A stretch of DNA of 5,028 bases, from assembly GCA_011525265.1 (NCBI GenBank), contig WTHV01000232.1, positions 1 to 5,028 of the forward strand. Reading direction: 5' to 3'. A model generated the notes under the pieces. The model saw only the letters and a list, made by a program, of their open reading frames with translations. It was not told where the DNA came from and made no database searches. Positions 1-5,028 of the stretch are shown here, piece after piece. Each line of letters begins with the position of its first letter. The stretch's first letter is position 1. The position numbers and the translations under genes are program-made. This DNA comes from Alphaproteobacteria bacterium. GTDB lineage: Bacteria > Pseudomonadota > Alphaproteobacteria > Puniceispirillales > Puniceispirillaceae.

Positions 1-275
1 CAATCAGGCTCCGCCCCGATAAGAGGCGCAATTTTCTGCCCCACAATTTGTGGCAAATCAATCCAGCCTGCCTTGTTCCAGCTGGTAATGAGATCTGTGC
101 CCCATTCTTGATGGACGGTGGCGCTTATCCTATCAGGCACCGCCTTTGGCAAAGGGCCAAGTGAATTGCCATCAAGATAAATCACATTATCGGGTAATGC
201 AAAATGAGAGCGATAATCGTAGAGCGGGTCCTTGGCATCTTGTTGCAGGGCCCAATCAAGGTAAAGATTATCCAT
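1..275 (-). CDS. kynU: Kynureninase, N-terminal part (runs off left edge)
   Basis: Reading the minus strand from the ATG at 275-273 gives 91 complete codons with no stop before the window edge. Kynureninase is a cytoplasmic PLP enzyme that splits L-kynurenine (or 3-hydroxykynurenine) into anthranilate (or 3-hydroxyanthranilate) and alanine, in tryptophan degradation. The N-terminal family signature is clear: YLDGNSLGPLP at residues 33-43, then W58, SWN at 65-67, GW at 70-71, DLP at 73-75 and KIAPLIGA at 81-88. The family is about 400-420 residues long, so roughly three quarters, including the PLP lysine, lies outside the window. A strong ribosome binding site (AAAGGGGG, core at 287-283) sits 7 bases before the ATG and fixes the start. 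The gene is divergent from the barrel gene at 428. Family assignment is firm; activity cannot be judged from this fragment. Confidence 0.93.
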   Translation of the reverse strand, partial: MDNLYLDWALQQDAKDPLYDYRSHFALPDNVIYLDGNSLGPLPKAVPDRISATVHQEWGTDLITSWNKAGWIDLPQIVGQKIAPLIGAEPD

Positions 276-304
276 ATATGCGCCCCCTTTTAATTTATGG
301 CTGC

Positions 305-334
305 CCTATAACCTAACCTATCTTTTATTGTCAT
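305..334 (-). promoter_or_regulatory. Candidate sigma70-type promoter of kynU
   Basis: On the minus strand ATGACA (334-329, 5 of 6 matches to TTGACA) is followed after 18 bases by TATAGG (310-305, 4 of 6 matches to TATAAT). This would start transcription near 298 and leave a leader of about 20 bases containing the GGGGG ribosome binding site. It is the best promoter-like pair upstream of kynU, but was found by eye only. Confidence 0.4.
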
Positions 335-380
335 TCACAGTAAAAAACACGCCGTGATGGTCAGCCTTTTCTTAATCATC

Positions 381-393
381 ATTACATGGTAAT
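381..393. promoter_or_regulatory. Short palindrome ATTAC-N3-GTAAT in divergent intergenic region
   Basis: A perfect 5-bp inverted repeat with a 3-base spacer (ATTAC ATG GTAAT) lies in the AT-rich stretch about 35 bases before the barrel gene's ATG. A second, wider pair, CTTAAT (371-376) and ATTAAG (392-397), overlaps it with a different centre. A site of this shape could bind a dimeric regulator acting on either divergent gene. In AT-rich DNA such short palindromes also arise by chance. Confidence 0.2.
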
Positions 394-409
394 TAAGCAT
401 TAATAGATA
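382..409 (+). promoter_or_regulatory. Weak candidate promoter of the barrel/six-Cys unit
   Basis: TTACAT (382-387) and TAGATA (404-409), separated by 16 bases, form the most plausible -35/-10 pair upstream of the ATG at 428. The -35 half overlaps the palindrome at 381-393, so a protein bound there would block polymerase. Both hexamers are imperfect, and the surrounding AT-rich sequence offers other -10 choices. Confidence 0.25.
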
Positions 410-427
410 TATTGGAGACGGTATTTT

Positions 428-1273
428 ATGAGATCTTTAACAACCCTAATGCTGGCTGTTATTACAGCTAGCGCACCCGCTTATGCAGATGTTGATACCC
501 CTGCATGGCTTGAGCGTTCATCCCTATCAGTCTCAGAGGCTGGTGATAATGATGTGCAATTTGAATTTGAGACGATTCAGCCTTTAATGCAAACGCCTGA
601 AACGAATGAGCATACTGTGTTCGTCCAAGCACGAATTGCCAAAGAAAAAGATGATGAGATTTTAAATATTGGTCTTGGTTATCGTAATTTGAATGAAGAC
701 CAAAGCCTTCTTCTTGGGGTCAATGCCTTTTATGATGCCACAACAGAATATGACCATCGCCGTGGCAGCCTTGGCCTTGAAGCCATGGGTAAGACCTTTA
801 CGGCACGGGCAAATATCTATTCTGCATTTAGCGATGAAAAAAGCATAACAGAAGGGTCTGTTACAACCTACCAGACAGCGCTTGATGGCTATGATGTGAG
901 CCTTGATATGCCAGTGCCTTACACTCCATGGGTACGGTTCCAAGCAACAAGCTATAAATGGTCTGCTGTAAAAGGCTTTGATGATGTCAAAGGGGCTAAG
1001 GCGGCATTAGTTGGTAATTTGAACCAAAATGTCAGCTTTGAGGTTGGTGCAGATGACAATAATTACAATGGCACAGATGGCTTTGTGAAATTGCAATATA
1101 ATATGGCAGGTATCAGCACAAATGGTGTCACAGCAAGCTTGGCTGATGGTGCAACATCAGATGCCATGTCTGTTGAAAGAGATCTTAGCCAGCACGTGCT
1201 TGATAAGGTTGTCAGAAATAACAATATCGTTGCCCAAACAAGAGGCGGCATTGTGATTGGGAGAACAGACTAA
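428..1273 (+). CDS. Inverse autotransporter (intimin/invasin-type) beta-barrel protein without passenger
   Basis: This 281-residue protein is predicted to sit in the outer membrane. Residues 1-20 form a Sec signal peptide ending APAYA, cleaved before D21. The body matches the inverse-autotransporter beta domain: NIGLGYRNL (80-88), LLGVNAFYD (95-103), the HRRGSLGLEA strand (110-119) and ALDGYDVSLDMPVP (151-164), the same order as in intimin and invasin. Alternating strands continue to about residue 228. Residues 250-268, ending in RNNNIV at 263-268, match the helical linker that in intimin threads the pore and leads into surface Ig-like domains. Here the protein stops 13 residues later, so there is no passenger. 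A GGAG site lies 10 bases before the ATG. The stop overlaps the next gene's start (TAATG), pointing to translational coupling. The family call is good; the cellular role is unknown. Confidence 0.82.
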   Translation: MRSLTTLMLAVITASAPAYADVDTPAWLERSSLSVSEAGDNDVQFEFETIQPLMQTPETNEHTVFVQARIAKEKDDEILNIGLGYRNLNEDQSLLLGVNAFYDATTEYDHRRGSLGLEAMGKTFTARANIYSAFSDEKSITEGSVTTYQTALDGYDVSLDMPVPYTPWVRFQATSYKWSAVKGFDDVKGAKAALVGNLNQNVSFEVGADDNNYNGTDGFVKLQYNMAGISTNGVTASLADGATSDAMSVERDLSQHVLDKVVRNNNIVAQTRGGIVIGRTD

Positions 1274-1866
1274 TGGTAAAATATTTCATTGCCTTGGGTG
1301 TATTTTTCTTTAGTGCTAGCATTGCACAAGCCACTTGTCTTTCAGGTGCAACTTGTTCTGCCGCAACAAGCTATGAGATTACGATTAATCAGGTAGAATT
1401 TTGTAAATCTTCAGCCTGTACAGATTCTGTGATTGTGGCCTCAACAGCAGAAGCTTTTGACATTGCTGATTCTGCTGCTGGTGCGGCTGTTGGTAATTAT
1501 GCTGATTTGGATGATGTGGCAGCTGGCGTCTATACACATGTCAAAACAACAATTGACGGTGATATCAGCTTCCTTGCCCCTGCCGCAGGCTCATGTGCCG
1601 CGCGTACATCAACCGCAGCGGTAAATGCTGCAACAGCGGACATTCAAACAGCCCTTGCTTTGCCAGCAAATGCATCATTTGGCCTTTCAGTTGTCGGCTC
1701 GGACCTTGTTCATACTTATGAATTGACAAGACCATTGACGATTTCAAAAGCAGGATCGCTGCCACAGGTGCAGATTGATTTTTCAACATCTGCTGGTCAT
1801 CAATGTGTTAGCTCGGTTTCTTATCCTGGCATACCAAGCGTGACAATTCGCGTGTTTGAAAATTAA
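1273..1866 (+). CDS. Exported six-cysteine protein of unrecognised family
   Basis: I do not recognise this 197-residue protein as a named family. Residues 1-20 are a clear signal peptide (basic K3, hydrophobic core, AQA cleavage site). There is no lipobox before C22, so it is probably soluble in the periplasm or beyond, not a lipoprotein. The mature part has six cysteines (22, 28, 44, 49, 108, 178), an even number in close pairs that suggests disulfides. It is rich in Ala, Ser, Thr and Val, with short alternating segments such as YEITINQVEFC (34-44), GVYTHVKTTIDG (85-96) and QVQIDFS (165-171), which look like a beta-sandwich. The ATG shares its A with the TAA of the barrel gene. A GGGAG ribosome binding site lies inside the barrel gene, 9 bases upstream. 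The coupling suggests it is made with the barrel and may be its partner or cargo; that is inference. A strong terminator follows 24 bases after the stop. Confidence 0.8.
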   Translation: MVKYFIALGVFFFSASIAQATCLSGATCSAATSYEITINQVEFCKSSACTDSVIVASTAEAFDIADSAAGAAVGNYADLDDVAAGVYTHVKTTIDGDISFLAPAAGSCAARTSTAAVNAATADIQTALALPANASFGLSVVGSDLVHTYELTRPLTISKAGSLPQVQIDFSTSAGHQCVSSVSYPGIPSVTIRVFEN

Positions 1867-1890
1867 ACTTAACCACGCGATCTAAAAATT

Positions 1891-1929
1891 AAAAAAGCTG
1901 GCCTTTCCAAGAAAGAGGCCAGCTTTTTT
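1891..1929 (+). terminator. Strong intrinsic terminator after the barrel/six-Cys unit
   Basis: The arms AAAAAAGCTGGCCT (1891-1904) and AGGCCAGCTTTTTT (1916-1929) are perfect complements, giving a 14-bp stem with an 8-bp GC-rich core and an 11-base loop. The right arm ends in a six-T run, as expected of a rho-independent terminator on the plus strand. The left arm starts with six A, so it reads as a terminator on the other strand too. It separates the envelope unit from the photolyase gene. Confidence 0.9.
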
Positions 1930-1949
1930 ATTGCGACCCCTTCGTGACA

Positions 1950-1969
1950 TATGACTCTTGAAAGTCATA
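1950..1969. promoter_or_regulatory. Perfect inverted repeat TATGACT-N6-AGTCATA upstream of photolyase promoter
   Basis: Two exact 7-bp arms (1950-1956 and 1963-1969) flank a 6-base spacer, CTTGAA. The 20-bp element ends 3 bases before the proposed -35 box of the photolyase gene and has no T-run after it, so an operator or activator site is more likely than a terminator. I cannot name the binding protein. Confidence 0.45.
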
Positions 1970-1972
1970 AAT

Positions 1973-2001
1973 TTGACCTAGGTTTAAGGCCTAAGGGTAA
2001 T
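1973..2001 (+). promoter_or_regulatory. Sigma70-like promoter of the photolyase gene
   Basis: TTGACC (1973-1978, 5 of 6 matches to TTGACA) is followed after exactly 17 bases by GGTAAT (1996-2001, 4 of 6 matches to TATAAT). Transcription would begin near 2008, about 20 bases before the TTG start. The position between the terminator and the gene supports it, and the inverted repeat next to the -35 box suggests control by a bound regulator. Confidence 0.5.
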
Positions 2002-2015
2002 GGTGCCTCTGGGGT

Positions 2016-2029
2016 AGGGTAGTGATTTG
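2016..2029 (+). promoter_or_regulatory. Ribosome binding site and TTG start of the photolyase gene
   Basis: AGGG (2016-2019) lies 7 bases before TTG at 2027-2029. An in-frame TAG at 2015-2017 rules out any earlier start. The next in-frame ATG (2051) would remove residues 1-8, including the first half of the beta strand before WFKRDLR that family members keep. The TTG is therefore the best start despite being a rare codon. Confidence 0.65.
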
Positions 2030-3580
2030 TCAAAACCATCTGTTGTTATCATGTGGTTCAAGCGTGATTTGCGCATTTATGATAATCGCCCTTTGCAACA
2101 GGCGATCGCAAGCGGTCATGCGGTGATCCCCTTATTTGTGATTGAACCAGATTTTTGGCAGTTAAAGACAAGTGCGCGCCGTCATTGGGTGTTTGTGCGT
2201 GACAGCCTTATCGAATTGCGCGAGGCATTAGCACATCTTGGCCAACCTTTGATTATTCGCAATGGGTCCATCAAAGATGTCCTAAAGATACTAGGCCAAA
2301 CTTATCATATTGCAGGGCTTTATGCGCATGAAGAAACCTCTCATAGCTGGAGCTATGCGCGTGATGAGGGGGTGCGTGATTACTGCGCAAAACATCTGAT
2401 AGCGTTTTATGAAACACCTGCCAATGGCATAGCGCGCCGCTTTCATAATCGTGATAAATGGGCAGCCATGCGGCGCAAAAGAATGGCAGAACCGCGTATA
2501 TCTGTGCCAAAGGCAGGCGCCCTTATGGCAAGTGGTCAAGCATTATCCGATCTTGATAGTGGCGTGATGCCAGGCAGAGGTGATGCGCTGTTTGGCCCGC
2601 CCTTGGTGGATGGTGATGCGACACAAAAAGGCGGCAGGCGTGCGGCGATGGGGTTGTTGAAATCTTTCCTGACAGACAGAGGTGCCTCCTATGTCACCCA
2701 TCTCGCATCCCCAAGCAAAGCCCCACAAAGCTGTCTGCGCTTATCGCCCCATCTTGTCTGGGGAACTGTGTCTTCGCGTGAGGTTGAGCAGACAATACGC
2801 AATTACAAAAATACTGTGGCCACCCCTTTATCACGTGGAAAAATACGGTCGTTAAATGCGGTGCTATCGCGCCTATCCTGGCGGTGTCATTTCATGCAAA
2901 AGCTTGAAGATCAGCCTGAGATAGAGTTTGAATCCATGCATCAATTATATGATGATTTGCGCGCCAATGAGTGGGATGAAGCTCGCTTTACCGCATGGGC
3001 AACAGGTCAAACAGGCTATCCGCTTATTGATGCTTGTATGCGTGCTTTGACACAAACAGGGTGGTTGCCTTTTCGTATGAGGGCCATGCTTGTCAGCTTT
3101 GCAAGCTATCATCTCTGGCTTGATTGGCGCCGCACGGCCCCGCATTTAGCGCGGCTCTTTACTGATTTTGAAGCCGGTATTCATTACAGCCAATTTCAGA
3201 TGCAATCAGGGGTAACAGGCATTAACACCATCCGCATTTATAACCCTGTAAAGCAGTCCTATGAGCATGATAAGAATGGGGTATTTATTCGCCACTATTG
3301 TCCCGAGCTTGCAAAGGTAAGTGACCAATGGCTCCATGAGCCGCATCTGATGCCGCCCTTGCAAGCTCTTGCGCAAGGCTTTGAGATTGGCCGTGATTAC
3401 CCCCTGCCAATTGTTGAAAATGAGGCCGCAATGCGCTTGGCAAAAGATCGGATTTTCGCTGTACGCAAACACCCCTCCTTTGGCCCTTTGGCAGCGCAGA
3501 TATACCAAAAGCTAGGCTCTCGAAAAAAAGTAGGCAAGCGGCCAAAAGCAGGTGCTGATAAACAGTTAAAATTGCTCTAG
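2027..3580 (+). CDS. Photolyase/cryptochrome-family flavoprotein with atypical active site
   Basis: This 517-residue protein has the two-part family layout. Residues 5 to about 135 form the alpha/beta antenna domain (WFKRDLR at 10-16). From about 205 to 490 it is the helical FAD-binding domain, with CLRLSPHLVWG (236-246), SWR (284-286), TGYPLIDACMRAL (329-341), RIYNPVKQ (403-410) and PEL (426-428). Classical members use blue light and FADH- to split UV-made pyrimidine dimers. Compared with E. coli PhrB (numbering from memory), W277 and R342 are kept (W285, R350). E274, N341, M345 and W384 become R282, F349, A353 and F390. The Asn near flavin N5 (N378) is missing, and W382 of the electron chain is S388. 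The cysteines do not fit the iron-sulfur type. Residues 498-515 form a Lys-rich tail. It may repair another lesion, be a light sensor, or belong to a less-known photolyase branch, so no gene symbol is given. Confidence 0.88.
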   Translation: MSKPSVVIMWFKRDLRIYDNRPLQQAIASGHAVIPLFVIEPDFWQLKTSARRHWVFVRDSLIELREALAHLGQPLIIRNGSIKDVLKILGQTYHIAGLYAHEETSHSWSYARDEGVRDYCAKHLIAFYETPANGIARRFHNRDKWAAMRRKRMAEPRISVPKAGALMASGQALSDLDSGVMPGRGDALFGPPLVDGDATQKGGRRAAMGLLKSFLTDRGASYVTHLASPSKAPQSCLRLSPHLVWGTVSSREVEQTIRNYKNTVATPLSRGKIRSLNAVLSRLSWRCHFMQKLEDQPEIEFESMHQLYDDLRANEWDEARFTAWATGQTGYPLIDACMRALTQTGWLPFRMRAMLVSFASYHLWLDWRRTAPHLARLFTDFEAGIHYSQFQMQSGVTGINTIRIYNPVKQSYEHDKNGVFIRHYCPELAKVSDQWLHEPHLMPPLQALAQGFEIGRDYPLPIVENEAAMRLAKDRIFAVRKHPSFGPLAAQIYQKLGSRKKVGKRPKAGADKQLKLL

Positions 3581-3605
3581 TGAGGTGAGAACGATAAAAC
3601 GCTTA

Positions 3606-3633
3606 TTGCAACGGCGTGAATAATCGCTACATA
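3606..3633 (+). promoter_or_regulatory. Weak candidate promoter before the YtoQ gene
   Basis: In the 86-base gap after the photolyase gene, TTGCAA (3606-3611) and TACATA (3628-3633) stand 16 bases apart, with 4 of 6 and 3 of 6 consensus matches. It could give the YtoQ gene its own transcript. Read-through from the photolyase promoter is equally possible, because I see no terminator in this gap. Confidence 0.2.
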
Positions 3634-3666
3634 GAGCGGTGAAGCTATTTTCTATAAGGGGGCGTC

Positions 3667-4116
3667 ATGTCACTGAAAGTTTATTTGTCAGGTGAAATCC
3701 ACACTGATTGGCGTGATCAGATTATCGCAGGGTGTCAGGATATGGACATCACATTTTCAGCACCTGTGACAGATCATGATGCAAGTGATGATTGCGGTGT
3801 CGCTATTTTAGGCGCAGAGCCAAATAAATTTTGGCATGATCATAAGGGCGCTAAGGTGAACGCTATTCGCACACGCAAAGCCATTACAGATGCTGATATT
3901 GTGATTGTACGCTTTGGTGAAAAATACAAACAATGGAATGCCGCTTTTGACGCTGGCTTTGCGGCGGCATTGGGCAAATCACTTATCATTATGCATGGCA
4001 CAGATCATCAACACGCCTTAAAGGAAGTAGATGCGGCGGCATTGGCTGTGGCTCAGACAACAGACGAGATTGTTGGCATTATGCGCTATGTGATTGATGG
4101 CACACTCACGCCATGA
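3667..4116 (+). CDS. ytoQ: YtoQ family protein (nucleoside deoxyribosyltransferase-like fold)
   Basis: This 149-residue cytoplasmic protein matches the YtoQ family along its whole length. Landmarks are VYLSGEIHTDWR (5-16), PVTDHD (33-38), ILGAEPNKFW (47-56) and FGEKYKQWNAAFDAGFA (83-99), followed by GKSLII (103-108). The family is thought to share the fold of nucleoside 2-deoxyribosyltransferases. In those enzymes a catalytic Glu sits in a GT-x-x-E-x-G segment; the matching place here appears to be D95, an Asp also found in YtoQ homologues as I recall them. No reaction is established to my knowledge. The ATG is preceded 4 bases upstream by AAGGGGG, nearly the same ribosome binding site as that of kynU. 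It lies between the photolyase and RidA genes on the same strand. The family call is strong; the function is open. Confidence 0.9.
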   Translation: MSLKVYLSGEIHTDWRDQIIAGCQDMDITFSAPVTDHDASDDCGVAILGAEPNKFWHDHKGAKVNAIRTRKAITDADIVIVRFGEKYKQWNAAFDAGFAAALGKSLIIMHGTDHQHALKEVDAAALAVAQTTDEIVGIMRYVIDGTLTP

Positions 4117-4158
4117 TAAAGCGCGGTTTTATCGCTTGTACTTATAGGAATCCACAAA

Positions 4159-4500
4159 ATGATTGAAAGAATTCATACGTCTGATCGCTCGTCGAAAATC
4201 GTGAAGCATAATGGCGTTGCCTATATCACTGGACAGGTGGCAGAAGGTGACACCATCCAAGAGCAAGTGCGCATATGTTTGGACAATATCGAAAATTTGC
4301 TTGAGCAGGCAGGCTCATCAAAAGAGCAGATGTTGCGTGTCACTATCTGGCTTGCTGATATGGATGATTTTAAGGGCTTGAATGAGGTCTGGAACGCATG
4401 GGTGCCAAAAGGCCATGCGCCAGCAAGAGCCTGTGGTCAGGCAAAGCTCGCAAGAGAAGAGCTAAAAGTAGAATTTATCGTGGATGCTGCCTACGATTAG
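4159..4500 (+). CDS. RidA family protein (YjgF/YER057c/UK114), short subgroup
   Basis: This 113-residue protein fits the RidA superfamily. Typical members are trimers that hydrolyse reactive enamine/imine intermediates (such as 2-aminoacrylate) released by PLP enzymes. Visible landmarks are AYITGQVAEG (21-30), the helix with LDNIENLLEQAGSS (41-54), VTIWLADMDDF (61-71), NEVWNAWVP (75-83) and the APARACG segment (87-93). The last holds R90, matching the Arg that binds the substrate carboxylate in active RidA (R105 in E. coli). E105 falls in the conserved V-E-F strand. It is shorter than archetypal RidA (about 128 residues), so it probably belongs to another Rid subgroup whose substrate may differ. 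AGGA lies 9 bases before the ATG. It sits 42 bases after the YtoQ gene and converges on the Lrp-type gene. Confidence 0.88.
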   Translation: MIERIHTSDRSSKIVKHNGVAYITGQVAEGDTIQEQVRICLDNIENLLEQAGSSKEQMLRVTIWLADMDDFKGLNEVWNAWVPKGHAPARACGQAKLAREELKVEFIVDAAYD

Positions 4501-4526
4501 GCATGATAGCCGATTTACAATGCCAG

Positions 4527-4560
4527 ATCTGAAAAGTGATTTATCACCATCCAGATTTTA
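4527..4560 (+). terminator. Possible weak terminator between convergent RidA and Lrp-type genes
   Basis: ATCTG (4527-4531) can pair with CAGAT (4552-4556), and GTGA (4536-4539) with TCAC (4544-4547), making a two-part stem with a 4x4 internal loop and a TTTA hairpin loop, followed by TTTTA. The stem is short and low in GC, so termination would be inefficient at best. It lies where a terminator for the RidA gene would be expected. No better candidate exists in 4501-4580. Confidence 0.3.
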
Positions 4561-4580
4561 CCTGCTCTAATTTAGTGGCG

Positions 4581-5028
4581 CTATTTGTTGTGCTTTGGAA
4601 CCGGTAGGGCGTGTGAGTATTTGAGCTCTTGCAGGGTGACGCGGGTACTCATGGTGTTGAATTCTATCTTGGCGATGAGCTCTTGTTGAATGCGGTCATA
4701 CGCTTCAATAGAGGCACAAACAATCTTCAGCTGATAGTCACTGCCTTCACCTGTTACGCGGTAAACCTCTGTGATTTCATCATAGTCGCTGATGATAGCA
4801 GAAAATTCTTTGACCCAAGCGGCACTATGGCGGCGGACTGTGATTGACAGGAATACGGTCACAGGCAGGCCAAGATCAAACCGGTTCAATAGCGCATGGC
4901 GCCCTTTAATAACGCCTTGCTCTTCAAGCTTTCTAATGCGGTTCCAACAGCTTGTTTTTGCGATATCCAAGCGCTTCGCAATGTCACTTAAGGGCATATC
5001 CGCTTTCTTTTGCAGTAATGCCAATATC
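4581..5028 (-). CDS. Lrp/AsnC-family transcriptional regulator (5' end cut by right edge)
   Basis: The minus-strand frame is open from the window edge to the TAG at 4583-4581, giving about 149 residues. The visible N-terminus, ILALLQKKADMPLSDIAKRL, continues into KTSCWNRIRKLEEQGVI, the Lrp helix-turn-helix. The following effector-binding (RAM/AsnC_trans_reg) domain includes VTVFLSI, EVYRVTGEGSDYQLKIVC, YDRIQQELI and a final LQELKYSHALPV. These match the branch in which the last strand reads 'KYT/S-x-ALP', as in DecR/YbaO-like proteins. A TTG at 5024-5022 could pass for a start, but family members have about 10-15 more residues (usually an L-D-x-x-D/R-K-I segment), so the true start is beyond 5028. 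Such proteins sense amino acids and often regulate a divergent neighbour, which here is outside the window. The ligand cannot be deduced. Confidence 0.92.
   Translation of the reverse strand, partial: ILALLQKKADMPLSDIAKRLDIAKTSCWNRIRKLEEQGVIKGRHALLNRFDLGLPVTVFLSITVRRHSAAWVKEFSAIISDYDEITEVYRVTGEGSDYQLKIVCASIEAYDRIQQELIAKIEFNTMSTRVTLQELKYSHALPVPKHNK

Noticed and set aside
662..943. Minus-strand open frame of 93 codons inside the barrel gene
   Set aside because: Antisense to conserved barrel motifs, with a composition unlike a real protein (many Cys, Lys and Ile in odd order) and no family resemblance.
3206..3508. Minus-strand open frame of 100 codons within the photolyase gene
   Set aside because: It lies wholly inside a well-supported gene, shows no recognisable motif and has no convincing ribosome binding site; it is a by-product of the coding frame opposite.
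2027..3580. Photolyase homologue as an iron-sulfur CryPro/PhrB-type protein
   Set aside because: Its five cysteines (120, 236, 287, 337, 425) do not form the late cluster of four ligands in that group, and its motifs follow the COG0415-like core instead.
3592..3608. CGATAA-N5-TTATTG stem after the photolyase gene as a terminator
   Set aside because: Only six pairs including one G-T wobble, AT-rich and without a following T-run.
4115..4133. GATAAA-N7-TTTATC hairpin between the YtoQ and RidA genes as a terminator
   Set aside because: The 6-bp stem is almost all AT, overlaps the YtoQ stop codon and lacks a T-run after it, so termination is unlikely.
4159..4500. RidA-family gene as 2-aminomuconate deaminase linked to kynureninase
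   Set aside because: That enzyme is also a RidA relative in a kynurenine branch, but it is longer, as I recall about 140 residues, and this 113-residue protein lacks its N-terminal features. The genes are also over 3.8 kb apart with unrelated genes between.
4629..4847. Plus-strand open frame of 72 codons opposite the Lrp-type gene
   Set aside because: It overlaps the conserved effector domain of the regulator on the other strand and shows no independent coding signal.
4581..5024. Reading the Lrp-type gene as complete, starting at TTG 5024-5022
   Set aside because: The open frame continues to the window edge, and family members have about 10-15 further N-terminal residues before this point, so the gene is cut by the window.

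Overview
The window looks like a piece of a Gram-negative bacterial chromosome of moderate GC (mid-40s percent by eye). The sequence evidence is an outer-membrane beta-barrel with a Sec signal peptide, a second exported protein, kynureninase, an Lrp/AsnC regulator and a photolyase/cryptochrome. A marine alphaproteobacterium is my best guess, but that rests on overall impression and not on a marker gene. I see no rRNA, tRNA, CRISPR array, insertion sequence or phage gene.

Layout from left to right. Bases 1-275 (minus strand) hold the first 91 codons of a kynureninase that runs off the left edge. A divergent intergenic region (276-427) carries a candidate kynU promoter and an AT-rich region with a short palindrome. 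Bases 428-1866 (plus) hold a two-gene unit joined by a TAATG stop/start overlap. The first gene is an inverse-autotransporter (intimin/invasin-type) barrel that ends just after the linker motif and has no passenger. The second is a small exported six-cysteine protein of unrecognised family. A strong intrinsic terminator (1891-1929) closes this unit. A perfect 7-bp inverted repeat and a good sigma70-like promoter then lead into a photolyase/cryptochrome gene (2027-3580) that starts at TTG. A YtoQ-family gene (3667-4116) and a RidA-family gene (4159-4500) follow on the same strand. A convergent Lrp/AsnC regulator (4581 to beyond 5028, minus) is cut by the right edge.

How the genes may work together. 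The barrel and six-cysteine protein probably form one envelope module, and the second protein could be a separately encoded partner or cargo of the barrel. Photolyase, YtoQ and RidA lie in tandem. They could share a theme of light or metabolite damage control, but the gaps (86 and 42 bp) do not prove one operon. Kynureninase and the Lrp-type regulator belong to amino-acid metabolism but lie over 4 kb apart, with no visible link.

The most notable points are the passenger-less inverse autotransporter with its coupled secreted partner, and the photolyase homologue, in which several residues that define the classical CPD photolyase site and electron-transfer chain are replaced.
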